A DNA stretch of 64,000 nt from Phorcus lineatus (Eukaryota; Mollusca; Gastropoda; Trochida; Trochidae), in the NCBI GenBank assembly GCA_921293015.1, contig OV121090.1, forward strand, positions 18,056,304 to 18,120,303, read 5' to 3'. The stretch's first letter is position 1. Each line of letters starts with the position of its first letter. Positions 23,634-35,159 of this stretch are shown in pieces. The notes beneath the pieces were generated by a model, which was not told the DNA's origin, did no database searches, and was given only the letters and a program-made list of their open reading frames with translations. A program made the position numbers and the translations under genes.

Positions 23634-24075
23634 GAGATAGGAAATACCCTCTATAACCTTTAAAAATCTAGTAAAGGGTTTGGTATGAAAGAAGGCAAAC
23701 TAATACCAAATCAGGTTTTCAAATAAAAATAAATCGTCCTTACCTTTTATTGATAACAATTATGATATATAATATTCCATTTGTTAAACTTCCATGATTC
23801 ATTGTTATTCAACAATCGCAAACTATATATGATTAACTAAGTGTTGGCTGGAGGTTATTGACATTTAAATATGAGAGTGTCAACGAATCCGAGGAAGTTT
23901 GAATTTTTTAAATTTCTACTGCAACCTTACCGTTAGTTATTAGAACTTCAAGAATGATTTTTAAATACCAAATTTAGGAACTTTGGTTGTTTCATTTTTG
24001 AAAGAGGTATAGTTACTGAGGTCAAACCAATTGTAATAAACAGTATAAAACAGCGCATGATTCAATGGCAGAGAG

Positions 24076-24081
24076 TTTATT
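24076..24081 (-). terminator. Poly(A) signal of Kazal copy 5
   Basis: AATAAA on the minus strand, 54 bp after the TGA stop. Confidence 0.7.
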
Positions 24082-24134
24082 TCAGCAGGATATGACAATT
24101 GGTTCCATCATTTTGTTCTCCGTAATTATTTGGC

Positions 24135-24353
24135 TCAGCATCCTGCTTCACTGTTGGTGATAACAACATCCCTGAAAAAAAGGAAATTAGTAGATTAATA
24201 ATTAATAATTAAAAATTAATAATAACACTATATCTTAAGAGTTTTAAAGCCAATGTTAAAACTTACCTTTTCAGGAAATATTACCCATAGGCACATTTTC
24301 ATGTACAGCGCTTTGAGCATATGTCATATGGATAAGGCGCTTTATAAATACTC

Positions 24354-24421
<68 letters not shown>

Positions 24422-26101
24422 TCAATTTCAAATTCAAACATATTGCATGAATAAAATGTTCATGAACATTAATATATACTTAAAGTATTTCTGCAAGTTG
24501 CTGATTATCCCAAACAAAACTGCTACTTTGATGACCACAAAACATGCACTTACGCACAGCTTGCCTCGCAAGCGTTGTAGTAGGTTACACCATCAGCACC
24601 ACAGACTGGGGCAATGTTATAGGGACAGGCACACTCGTTAGCCGAAATGAATGCTGCAAACAGAGTACATTTCATTGTAAACTAACCTTAGAATTAGAAG
24701 TAATCATAATCGTTAATAACCATAAGAGTATATAATATAATGTAATAATATATAGCATATAATGGTACAAAGTTTTATAATTTAACAATTTGTAAAGGTT
24801 ATGACTCTTTTTAGAACACTGTGAAAAAGAACAATTTGCCGTATGAAGGTATTTCATGTTAAATGATTGTAACCTCAACAATTTCCAAAGGTTGGGTTTC
24901 TAAAGTATCACTTCTTTCAAAATCTTCTCAGATTGAGATACATAAATTCATTTCAATTATTAAAGATTGTTTTACATTTTTTGTGCCTCTATCGATGTAT
25001 AACAGCAACAAATTGTATAACATCGCGTAGCGTAGCGTAGCGGTGTTATACAAAATTTGTTGCTGTTATACATCGATAGAGGCACCATAAATGTAAAACG
25101 ATCCTTATAATTACAAAATCAACTCTACTTCTACAGATTTTCTGAATAATTTCAACAAAACTTGAATAAGTGTCGTGAACATTACGTTATTTTGCAGCGT
25201 GTTACACACAACAATACGTGGTGGAATTAAAATTGAGAAATGCATGTACTAAAACGGAAGATGATTTAATTTCGTTTTCATCAGCATTGGCGCTCATGCA
25301 ATCAAAGTTCGTCTTAACTCGAGTCCGCATTTTTGGAACAACCTCTTATTAGCATATCACATGACATTCAAAATGGCTACCGTTTGTTGAGCGATTCGAG
25401 TTATCAAACTGTTGCATGGACTTATTAAAATCAAGAGTTTTAGGTGAAGGTAATTGATTCTTTTGGGGGAGGAAAGTATTATCTGGTTATCCACTCAATT
25501 ATAAAGATGATGACATGCGTACATTTCTTATTTTGCAAAAAAAACCCCACAGTAACGCGATGTTGTCATAACCGGACTAGCCGTCGCGTCAATTTGTTCT
25601 GTCAGATGGTGACGTCATAAAGTATGAATGCACGAGGTATAACAGCAAATTTTTCTGCATTCATCGATAAATGGTTGCATGTTTTTGAGAGCTCTCGTCC
25701 AATCAGAATCGCCGAAAAACGTGTAACAACATCATTTTGTAATTATTATATTTTAACAACATATACAAATCTACAAAGATGAACTAAGAATCTATGACAT
25801 GTTGATATACATATGTGCTATTTTAAGAGCCATTTGTTTGCTTACCAATGGAAACGTTTGGCCATGTAGCTGAGATAATTTATTTGCTGTTTTCAAAACG
25901 TGATAACCCGATTACATCCATAAAATGAATGTGTAAATAGATTAAGAAATGTAAGTATTCCTAATTACCTTTATCCATCGACTGTTGTTATCTTTCTTAC
26001 CGACTCTAATCTGTCTCCTCACACAATGGTTCCACACTTACTAACTTTAGTTACTTACCCACAGTGGCGATCAGAACAACGAGAAAAAGAGCAACTTTCA
26101 T
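24135..26101 (-). CDS. Kazal-type protease inhibitor, copy 5 (complete, 59 aa)
   Basis: Exons are 26059-26101 (43 nt), 24554-24653 (100 nt) and 24135-24171 (37 nt). They join to 180 nt and end in TGA, where copies 2 and 4 use TAG. Exon 2 is one codon shorter, before the first cysteine. Exon 1 gives [14 protein letters not shown]. Exon 2 carries NECACPYNIAPVCGADG and then VTYYNACEASC, and exon 3 adds DVVITNSEAGC. Cysteine spacing from C1 to C6 is unchanged. The inferred P1 residue is Tyr, which predicts chymotrypsin- or subtilisin-like targets rather than trypsin. Intron 1 (1,405 bp) contains a strong hairpin, and intron 2 contains an (ATT)n tract and a SINE/LINE-like tail. Despite these insertions all splice sites are intact, with a TATA box upstream and an AATAAA downstream. 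It is the most rightward gene of the array in the window. Confidence 0.93.
24290..24420 (+). repeat. SINE/LINE 3' tail followed by (ATT)n microsatellite
   Basis: The phrase GGCGCTTTATAAATACTC followed by about 21 ATT units (24358-24419) resembles the 3' end of L2-type LINEs and their SINE partners, which end in short A/T-rich tandem units. It lies inside intron 2 of Kazal copy 5. Confidence 0.65.
24983..25085. repeat. Near-perfect inverted repeat (43-45 bp arms) with CGTAG loop
   Basis: The left arm 24983-25025 (GTGCCTCTATCGATGTATAA...) pairs with the right arm 25041-25085 with only a few mismatches. The loop is a tandem GCGTA run. Weaker pairing extends about 20 bp outward (TTTTACAT/ATGTAAAA). 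It probably belongs to a MITE. A decayed third copy of the AACAGCAAAT...CATCGATA phrase occurs near 25640-25670. It lies within intron 1 of Kazal copy 5. Confidence 0.75.
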
Positions 26102-26155
26102 GTTGGTAGGTTTACTTGTGTTGATCAAGTTATCCTCCAGTCAGTTTGCTTCTCA

Positions 26156-26252
26156 TTTTATACATTGTGGTTACTGATTAAAGGGTTATAAAATTGTTAT
26201 GGAAATGTCGTCTGTATCGCCCAATTCCTCTTCAAGCAGTTTACGCTTGGCA
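26156..26252 (-). promoter_or_regulatory. Kazal copy 5 core and proximal promoter
   Basis: TATAAAA reads on the minus strand at 26156-26162, 55 bp upstream of the ATG. The array block, diverged here (TTGAAGAGGAATTGGGCGAT), lies at about 26214-26252. Confidence 0.6.
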
Positions 26253-26971
26253 GTTCTTCGCTTTCGTAGTATTATGTGATCATATTACAATAAAAGTGAT
26301 GTTATGGCTGAAATCGATAATGTAGATCATGCTCGAAATAGTACCGCCTTATCTATTAATGAGTTGCAGATATTATGGAAATTTTAAACACATTATATTA
26401 GTTCTTTGTAAATAAAGACAGATAAATTTCTTTAAATTGTTTTCACGGACTTAATGTATGACTTGAAATTTTAATTAGCAGAATCTTTCTGGCTGAACTA
26501 TTGAGTTATGAATGTTCTTTATTCTTAGCGGATATCTGTACGAGCCTATGAACGATGGGTTTTACGGTAAAAGAATCTGTTTTATATTTGTCAAAATATG
26601 TAGTAAATATTTGAATCTTTATCTTTGACGAGTTAAGTAAAAATAAGACAACTTAAAGGATAAACATTTCTTTATTCTGTAATGCTGACATTTAAACATT
26701 TTGATTCTTATGCCTTTGCTTCCAAATTGTAGAACCTTGAATTGTGTTTCATATTATTCTCCTTTTGAAATACCTGGTCAAAATGCCAACAAGCAAACAA
26801 TCAACTTTCTTTCACTGATTTAACATTTTGATTTTCAAAATTCTATGGTCTAAACAACAAAAGAATTGAGTCAGACAAAATATTTGTGAATAATTAAATT
26901 GTGAATAATTACATTGTTAAAATGATTTAATTTCTCTGTCAGACATTATGAAAATATTCATCAATCCTTCC

Positions 26972-26989
26972 TCCTCCACAGATCGTGAT
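26972..26989 (-). promoter_or_regulatory. Conserved Kazal-unit distal block (copy 5)
   Basis: Exact copy of the 18-bp distal block, 871 bp upstream of the ATG. Homology with the other units fades just to the right. Confidence 0.5.
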
Positions 26990-27009
26990 CATTACGTTTT
27001 CAGGCCTAA

Positions 27010-30000
27010 TTTACTTTAATGTGCGTTATGATGACGACCATTTTCAATATGATGTATAGAGATTACTACGGGAGGAAGTGGGTCATATGACTTTTACGAA
27101 ACGAGTGTGATTATTAGTATTACTCGAGCGAGGGCGATTTTATTGCTTTGAAATCGCATGGAAATATTAAGAAAATGGCTTGCTTCTCTTGCGACAGCTC
27201 GCTTTAGTGACGATAAAGACGACAAAATATAGTTACTCGAAACAAACCTTGCTAGACAAAAGGGATATGTGCATTTGTGCTCATATTGAAAATATGTCAC
27301 CAATTTACCATTTACTTGATTTAACATATGGATGATAAATTGTTGAATGAATTCCTTCAGAATTTTGAATCATAAACTGATTTAAAGGGCCTGTTATAAT
27401 GACAAACGCATTTTTTGGGGAAACTTTCTATATTCTGGTTAAGGTCTACAGATAATGGAAGTTATTAGTTTTGAGGTTGAAAAGGTGTTCAAAAATCACA
27501 CCTCTCACGTAATTCAGATGTACTCGTTCACAACAGTAAAAATTTTGCAAATGAAACATTTTGTCTTAAATTAACTCTTAATGTAACCTGAAGTTGAAGG
27601 CTAATTTCGTTATGTTCTAAATCATATATACTACTAGCGAACGGTTATACGCTACCAGATCAATCATATAAGTACAGGGTCGAGTTATCATATTTCTGCT
27701 AAATGGAATGTCAGTGTAGGAATGTCCTTTTTGGAGAATTTAACACAAAGGAATGTCCTTTCAAGGAGATCAACAGACGGACGTTGTAGAGGTAAAGATG
27801 TCTAATATGTAAAATGCAAAATGAATAAAAATGACAAACAGCACTTATTGGATGAAATTAATTTCATTGTGATTTTTCACTTTTAGAATTCTTTTGGTTT
27901 CAAGAAGTTAACAAATGGTGAATCATCTGTTTTCCAATTATCTTTTGGGTTACAACCATTAGTAAAAAGTAAAAATTCAGTGTAACCACATGGTTCTGAA
28001 GTCAATCAAATGGTTCCGTATATTGCCTTGCCTCAATGATTTTGCAATAAAATCAGTCTCCGTGTAAACAGGGTTAAACCCCAAACCCCCTCAATTGTAA
28101 ATTACAAAGTATTTGTGTATTGCGACCCAGAATTGATAAAATCACATTGCCTTTCTCTACTTAATATTCTTATAATAAAATTCCATTTATATATATGTAT
28201 ACCACCTTCACATAATTCGTGCAGAGCTTCTAGATGAACAAAATGGTAAATTTTCCTATACCCAAAAAGAAAAAGAAATCAAACAATTTAAATTTATGTC
28301 GTCCGTTCTCAATGTGTCGTCTGCGATCTTCATTATGCTAGCGAAGTGTCGCCTGTCAAACGCGTTGAATGTAAACAAGAGTATATTTGTCTCTTAGACG
28401 TTCAAATATTTTGATCGTCCAGGTGTTCGATTTGATAAACAGTTAAGTGTCACGCACATTGACACCAACTTCCGATGTTGTCTGCCATTCAATCTATCGT
28501 CTGCTATATTGAACCGTGTTTTAGCTATGCTGTGTATTCTTTGTTCATTCTGTCCACTATTGTATTGATGATCTTTTTGAAGGTTTTTAGTTCCGGTATT
28601 GTTTCCTGCATTGCGTTTGTCGTCTTCTCGCATTTATCATCCATTTATCATTTATTCAGGTTCTAGGTGTAATATCCACTTCGGTCTTCGTCAACCTGGT
28701 GTCGTCTGCTGTCTTGGTTATGTTTTCAGCTATATATTGTCCGTTGCATCTTTTGACGCAGTTTATCTAACACTTTATATCTACTTACAGAATAATTCAT
28801 TTAGGACGGTTTGGTCGTAAACCGTAATTTTAAAACACACACAGCGGGAATATAGGTTGGCATTGCTTAGTAGGTCATTTACCTAATTTACATGTAACTG
28901 GGACGCTGAATTTCACCTCCTAATATCGATATAGCCGTTTTTTATTCACAAGTGAACATTTCGAAATCGAAAATGCCACACAACGAGTTTCTGTCATGGT
29001 CATAAGAAATGTTATCTCAATGCTGACCGATTCCTTGGCTGAAAAGGAATTGTTTTATTTTTTTGTTTCACAAACAGATACTTATCATCGTGACAAATTT
29101 ATCTTGAAACATTTTCGTGACCCTTCCACTTACGAAACACTACCATAGACCCCATTCCAAACTACCTAAACCTAAACGAAACTGTTGCCATAGAGGAATG
29201 TTATAAAAGAGTGATGTGATCATAACACAAATTTTGTTAGGACATAGTAAATCTTTGATCAACTGTTAGGATGAAATTGATGCATCTGAAGTAAATCCTA
29301 CAAGAATTAACAGAACTGTAAACTTATTTCCATCTCTGATTTCGTAAAAATATGAATACCAAAGAAGACATAGTTCTTGTCATAGTGTGCCTGTTGGGCT
29401 ATTATTATTATCAATTATAGCTATACACACACGCACCTGCTGAACTCTATGCACCTTACCTGTTTGAACGCTGTAACAAGTGCATGTCACGCCCCCTCAT
29501 TCCCCTTCCCCCTTCTTCCTCCTTTGCGACAACCTCACTCTAGACCACCTTCGACCAGTTATACGAATGCGTAGGCAACTGTCGTATTCCATCATGATTT
29601 AATTTTTCTGGAACAGAAATGATTGAGAGCAAACATAACAAGTTACATAAAAATATTGGGACGAAGTGCGCCACTGGCAAACGCAAACTGGTTGCGCTAA
29701 GGAATGAAATAACCAGTTTCAATCCATACGATTCGCGCAGGAACTGGTTGTTTTAAACCTCGTAAACAACAACTTTGTAACTGTCGTTTTACATTATAAC
29801 GTTTTATTTTCTATCTCTGTGCTCGTTGCACCTTCTGCCTTCTGCGCCTTATTTGCCAAACATCCAAACCAAATGTATTCTCAAATTGATGACCTGATGT
29901 CGATACCTACAAAGCTCTGTTCGTGCTCAACGCCCCTAGAATAGTAAAAAACCTAACATCCAATCATTAAACTGTTAGGTCATTATTTCTCTTTATGTAC

Positions 30001-30700
30001 CCTTTATTCTATTGTGGCATATTTGAACAGGACACATTTCCCCTTACTCGCGGGTTTTTGTACATCATATTTTACAACTCGAGTATCAGTGTTAACAAAG
30101 GAACCAATTCCTCAAACCTAGGTTACTAATCCAGCGAGAAACAACGCCAATTATTGTTGAACCTTAATGTATTCACCTTATCAGTAAACCGAGTATCGGA
30201 TCATGTCTCCAAAGGTGTAAAAGCTGTTAAGAGGGTAAATGCTAATCGAATATGACTTAGACAAAAATATTTCTGGACCAAATAAAGTTGAACTAAACCA
30301 AGTAAAATATAATGTATATTTAAATGTATGATTTATTACGCATAACAAGGGCATAATATATGGTGTGTTGTTGTCAAGAACTATTATTTAATGAGTTCTA
30401 CTGTTGTAAAAAAAAACACCGAAAAATGTATCTTTACTTAACTTGTAGACTTATGGTTCCGCCACTTAATCATATCTGATACACTATTCAATATTTGCTA
30501 TGAATAAATAATCACAACATACTTCTAACAAATGAGTTGAATTCAAAGTTGTATAGAGGATGGTTATCACAAGACATAATGATATTGAATTTTGATACAA
30601 CCGTACAACAACATAATAAGGCCTATCCTATATGAGTTTTTTTTACTGATGGTAAATCAAACGCCCCTTTGAAGCCAGTTTTCAATAGGATTTTTAAAAT
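27010..30700. other. Gene-free region
   Basis: No gene supported. GGAATGTCCTTT occurs twice at 27719-27762. Between 28290 and 28760 the motif GTCGTCTG and close variants recur several times. On the minus strand part of this gives a protein-like but interrupted reading (QETIPELKTFKKIINTIVD), possibly a decayed mobile-element ORF of unknown type. Confidence 0.35.
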
Positions 30701-33700
30701 CTTTATTATCATTAAAATATAAACGCATGACAACTGCGTATTCTGATTTCACTTTTGTCAAGTCATCATGGAATGTACTAAAGCAGGAAGTAAATTTCCA
30801 AAAAATCTATGTCACAAAACAGTTCTCTGTGTCACATCGATCAAAACATCAATTCGCTGTTTACCTCTGATTAATGCATGATGCGGCAAACATCAAAGTC
30901 ATTCACACCTGGTGTACGACGATCAATAATCCATCAATTAATCATGATTCAATCGATATGCACAGACTCGCAATGTTGTGACGGGACTGAGTTTTGCTTT
31001 TTTATACAGGTACTGAGGTACACATAAGTGTACGCTTTGAAGCCTTCAGCCGAAATGGGCATATTCTAAGATAAATGAAGGTAAAATTAGTTTAAACATG
31101 AGGATGAAAGTACAATGAAGGCACTTTGTATAAAATTAGGAGGGGGCTCAAGAAAAGATTTACTTTGACGGTAATGACTTACATCTTGAACATCTTAAAT
31201 CGTAAACAAAATAGAAATGTCGTCAATCTTTAATCATGGCTACTTTACCACATATAAACATGACGCCACTCAAATGTTAAGAGCAAATGTAAAAACGTGA
31301 AATATCCTGCCAGTCAATAAAACATCTTTGAATGTGTGCACTTTCACGTATTTAGAAACCCGTTGTGATTTTATTGTAGCATTTCTTTTACTCTTAAGAG
31401 CTTGTTATGTGACGTTATATACCCAATTATTGCATTTAAATTAATGATTTTAACCACGCTACAAATAGAATATACATAAATGTTTTTTACTTCTGTTTTT
31501 TCCCCATACTTTTCTGTTATCCTGCCATACGTGATGACACCATTCAACTTAAAGTAATAACGAATACTACACTAACGACTAAGAAAACGACTTTATCGTC
31601 CATTGAAATATTAACAACGCTGTTCAATGAATACACGGGTGCATAGAGTTTGAGTTGGTTCATGCAAGGATTAAACCGATCCCAGCATTATGATAATAGT
31701 TTTTAGAAATCGATATGAACTATTGATTATGATGTTATTGTTGTTGTTCGATGAACATGTTTGTGTTTACTTCGACTCTGAGGTGTGTTCCCTAATACGC
31801 AAGTTCATAATTGGAAAACAGTTTACCGTGTGAAAATTCAAAAACAACGCATGAGGAGGGGGCGTTTGCCTGAGGATAACACACCTGGATTCAAATCCCG
31901 TGATATTCCCATTTGCGGTAGTTTACTTTCCAAATTTTCCTTTGGTTTAGCTTGACTGTCATTCAGCCAATATTCCAAATGGTTTGATTATATCTTCCAA
32001 AGCTGGCAGGCTCCATCGCAGTGTTAAATCGCAGGTGTTTTTTTAAGGATTTCCTCAAACAAGTATGGCCGGTAAGGTATAACATAGCAAAATTTGTCAT
32101 TTAATTCATGAAGCGGACACCGCAAACAAGTGCTGGCATAGCAATAATCAACACATTGAAATTTAAATTATACAAATTCGATGAATGTAAATAAATAAGC
32201 CACTGACTCCGATTAGGGCCTCTGATGATCACGGAATTGCAAAGCATATGCCGACCTTCTGAAGGATCTCATAAACAAGTTTTGTTTGGGGCTGTCGCGC
32301 TTGAGATAGTGTTACAATCTACATGGCAGGTGTCGGCAATGCTGATGTTATTGATTAGATTCATAAACTCAAGCAGCATCAATATTTCTTTTCACAAGAA
32401 ACTCGACAGTTACCAAAGTTCTCTTCAATCTTGAAAAGGCCAGGTACCTTGTTCGACTGCTTGGAGAAGAGAGGCGTGTTCTTAAAATAACTTCTCGTCA
32501 GTATCTCATATGATGTCTTGGCGTTGAAACAGGAAGATAAAACAGTCCATTGCTGCATCTTCACAATTCACGATTAAGATATTAACGATACGTAATCCAA
32601 ACATACGGTTGATATATTCCCGTAATTGTTTTGGCAGGATTTCCTCTTATATTCAACATAATCATGAAATCAATTATATATAATTTCTCTGCAAAATTTA
32701 GGATATTTCTAATTAATTTCATTACTAATTAATCAAGAATATAGTTGTTTCATCCCCTCAGAAGAATATGGTTTCGACTAATATAACCTTTGACACCCGA
32801 TCAATTACGGACCAACGTCAAAATACTCCATTAAAATGTCAATTATACTCCTCATAGAAAAATTAGATAAAAAGAGAAACTGTCAACTTAGCAAGTGATA
32901 ATAAAAACCATACATAACCGTTTGAATATTAAACCTAATATCAACTTTGAAATACTTGTTTATGAGTGTTCGTTGAATATTCATGAATTGTTCTGATCCT
33001 ATGAAAATATGAAATGTTAGTTTTTGGGATTAATTGCCATTTAAGTATGAATTCTTCATAATCTGTGTTACTGATTAACGCAGCATATTCGCAAATTTAA
33101 GATTATGCAAACAGGTTGAGAGGGAATTGTCGATTACCAATTCCACAGACTGCCAGTTTACCTTAATGGAAGTCGATATTGTTTAATACCGGCTAACTGG
33201 AGCTTATTACAAGATATAAATATCCCAAGAAGTGCGAGCGTGAATATGAGGTCTCATTAAGTATCCGAGAAGGGCATGAAAATCATTTATCAAAATATTG
33301 GACGTTTATTTCTGACATAAATGATCCGAAAATACATTTTTCGTTTGCGCCTTCTTACGAAGTTAGTTCGGAGAAAACTATTGGCGTATTTATACAGCGT
33401 CTTGATGTTAATGCCCCGCAATTACTTTTGCGGAGAAACCATTAAGTGGTGGAAGCATGATAAGAATGAAAACACCTCTGCAAGACAGTCTTTTGCTTAC
33501 GGTTTATATTTCACAAAAAGATAGACAATAGATTGTTGCAATTTCTGTATTCTGATTGAATAGTTAGTGTAGCCCCTTACCAGCAGTTCACACACAAGAA
33601 GAAAAGAAGCCGGTAGAGACAAAGGCTGACAATACCAATTTTGTTACATTTTCACTTGTGATAAAGATAAAGGATTATTACCAATGCAGTCATCATAACA

Positions 33701-34989
33701 TGGGACATATATACGATACATACACATGAAAACGTTTTCCTAGCACTGCTTTTGCGGTTCCATTTTTTCATCATCAATCAAATTGAAAGTGACGTCATGA
33801 AAAAGAAGTTGAATGGCAAAAAATAGTTTGTACATTTTCCCCATAAATTCAACTGACACAGCTTGTCAAGTAAGCTTGTCTTTACTGATTATCAGCAGAT
33901 GAATAACGTTTTGAACATTATTTGAAAAATAAACTGATTAAAGTTATTAAGGTCAATCATAACGTCAATATAATCCACCAACTCAATCACCTACCTGACA
34001 ATGGATATACATCCACGCATTAAGTTCATCTACATATGAATTAAGACATCATCTAATAAACTATGACAACTAACAAATCCCCTGGAATGGCGCCGAATCT
34101 CCATTAAGAGGTGACAAATGCAATTAGATACGTGCATTATTGGATTATAGGCAAACACGCAAAGATTTGTAATGGAGTGCGTGTGAGGGCGTGAGACGGT
34201 GTTATAACCTTGATTTAGTCAAGCGACATGAGACTTGTCTTGAAGAGGCTTTATGACGTATGAAATTGTTAAAAACATACTTTACCTTCTTATTTTAACT
34301 ATTTTTTCATTCGTATCTAAAATCGATTTTATCCAACGATATGGATACACAAGGGAATCTTTTTTATATCAGAGATTCAGTAGTATAAAATATGAATATT
34401 TCATGTATTGATGATGTTTCTCTGTGATATATTGATTATTTCGTCCAAAAGTTTGGATATGAAAGAAAACTTGTAGTTGTTAAAAAAAGTACAGGGGGTA
34501 AGGTTCAGTAAGTTTTACGTGTATAGACAAATTAAAGTGTTAATGTGAAATAGTTTTTTTCTTTATCATCATCTTAATTTGAAGTTTTATTATAATTGTC
34601 TTATTCATTAAAAGTATTCGTAAAAGTTAGATTTTCCTTTTGAAAAAAAAAGTTAACCTTTAATCATGAGATAAATGACATATTAACAATTGTCAGAAGT
34701 TACACTGTGACAAATATTGGCTTGAGAAATACCGGGATTATTCCATTATTTCCAAACCATTTTAAAAAGGCAATGTTACAAACGATGTTAAGGACCTTTC
34801 AAAACTTAACCGACCCCGTAAGAGAACGATACTAGAGGGCAGAGCTAGGATTATCTAGAGTTTTACTTCCCGGTCATGGGAATGAATCACACTGTTTAAG
34901 CAACCGTGGCTACCATCTCTGCAAAACGGGAATCGACTTGAATCGGCAGGATAAATGGCAAGAGGACTAACAAAGCATCCCAAATTGTC

Positions 34990-35006
34990 TCGAGAGAGAG
35001 AGAGAA
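34990..35006. repeat. (GA)n microsatellite
   Basis: A CGAGAGAGAGAGAGA run in a gene-free stretch. Confidence 0.8.
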
Positions 35007-35143
35007 AGTTACCGTGGGTGAAGGGTCTCTCTTGTGACGAGAGAGTTGGTCTTTGTGGCACAAGATGGCTGGTCGTACTCGTGTATAGAGACAACGACTT
35101 GCAGCATTTACCTGCTATAACCAGGAGACGGTTCTCTAAAGGT

Positions 35144-35159
35144 GGGGGGGGGGGGGGGG
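35144..35159. repeat. Poly-G tract, 16 bases
   Basis: An uninterrupted run of G in a gene-free stretch. Such tracts are often mis-sized in assemblies. Confidence 0.9.

Noticed and set aside
28394-28820. Overlapping ORFs on both strands with CpG-containing sequence
   Set aside because: Interrupted reading QETIPELKTFKKIINTIVD looked coding, but stops appear within about 30 codons and no family was recognised.
31845-31930. tRNA-like GGATTCAAATCCCG
   Set aside because: It has a B-box-like phrase but no matching A box or cloverleaf arms; not called as a tRNA or SINE.
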